From an uncultured Lachnospiraceae bacterium (GTDB lineage: Bacteria; Bacillota; Clostridia; Lachnospirales; Lachnospiraceae): a DNA stretch of 21,412 nucleotides. The notes beneath the pieces are model-generated. The model did not search any database and was not told where the DNA came from. It worked only from the letters and a program-made list of their open reading frames with translations. Positions 21,391 to 21,412 of the stretch are shown piece after piece. The position numbers and the translations under genes are program-made. Location: NCBI GenBank assembly GCA_910587095.1, contig CAJUMJ010000006.1, positions 1-21,412 on the forward strand, given 5' to 3'. Numbering within the stretch: the first letter of the stretch is position 1; each line of letters opens with the position of its first letter.

Positions 21391-21412
21391 TTGCTTGAAC
21401 GCTGCTCATGAC

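Noticed and set aside
1..21412. CRISPR array
   Set aside because: No regularly spaced repeats. The only direct repeat pair is the 34-base unit after greA, with just two copies and self-folding spacing DNA.

Overview
This window looks like a chromosome segment from a Gram-positive, spore-forming member of the Clostridia, most likely Lachnospiraceae. That is inference from several features: strong AGGAGG-type ribosome binding sites, a CIRCE heat-shock operator, a ytaF homologue, an EFR1-type flavodoxin/ferredoxin fusion, a zinc-type macrodomain protein, and Tn4451/Tn5397-like recombinase remnants. The housekeeping core (about 3.07-20.9 kb) is GC-richer than the two flanks (about 1-3.07 kb and 20.95-21.4 kb), which carry mobile-element debris.

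Left flank (1-3067): AT-rich accessory DNA. It holds a small serine resolvase/invertase, two short hydrophobic peptides facing each other (43 aa on +, 47 aa on -), each with a clear ribosome binding site and its own terminator, and two unrecognised genes on the minus strand. It stops abruptly in the middle of a SpoIID-like/peptidoglycan-binding gene, of which only the 3' part remains (3068-3658).

Core: a minus-strand zinc-type macrodomain gene lies divergent to a plus-strand EFR1 ferredoxin. htpG follows on the minus strand with a perfect CIRCE. Next, all on minus, come a PHP-phosphoesterase/parvulin lipoprotein pair, ilvE with its own promoter, and a thyA-folA-hybrid histidine kinase run with gaps of 35 and 26 bases. 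A beta-CASP metallo-beta-lactamase nuclease gene lies upstream of thyA and is divergent from ytaF. ytaF overlaps, tail to tail, the end of a Ca2+-type P-type ATPase gene. Then come an intergenic repeat with strong folding potential and a two-gene operon of an HPr-like protein and greA.

Right flank: tRNA-Gly(GCC) with promoter and terminator. It is followed by a truncated TnpW-like reading frame and by the first codons of a large serine recombinase (intact promoter and ribosome binding site, but the catalytic domain is cut off). This is the scar of a largely lost transposon or ICE.

The items most worth following up are the two toxin-like peptides in the left element, the repeated hairpin unit after greA, the perfect inverted repeat around the recombinase promoter, the acidic insert in HtpG, and the sensorless hybrid kinase linked to thyA-folA. 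No complete undescribed system could be demonstrated from the sequence alone.
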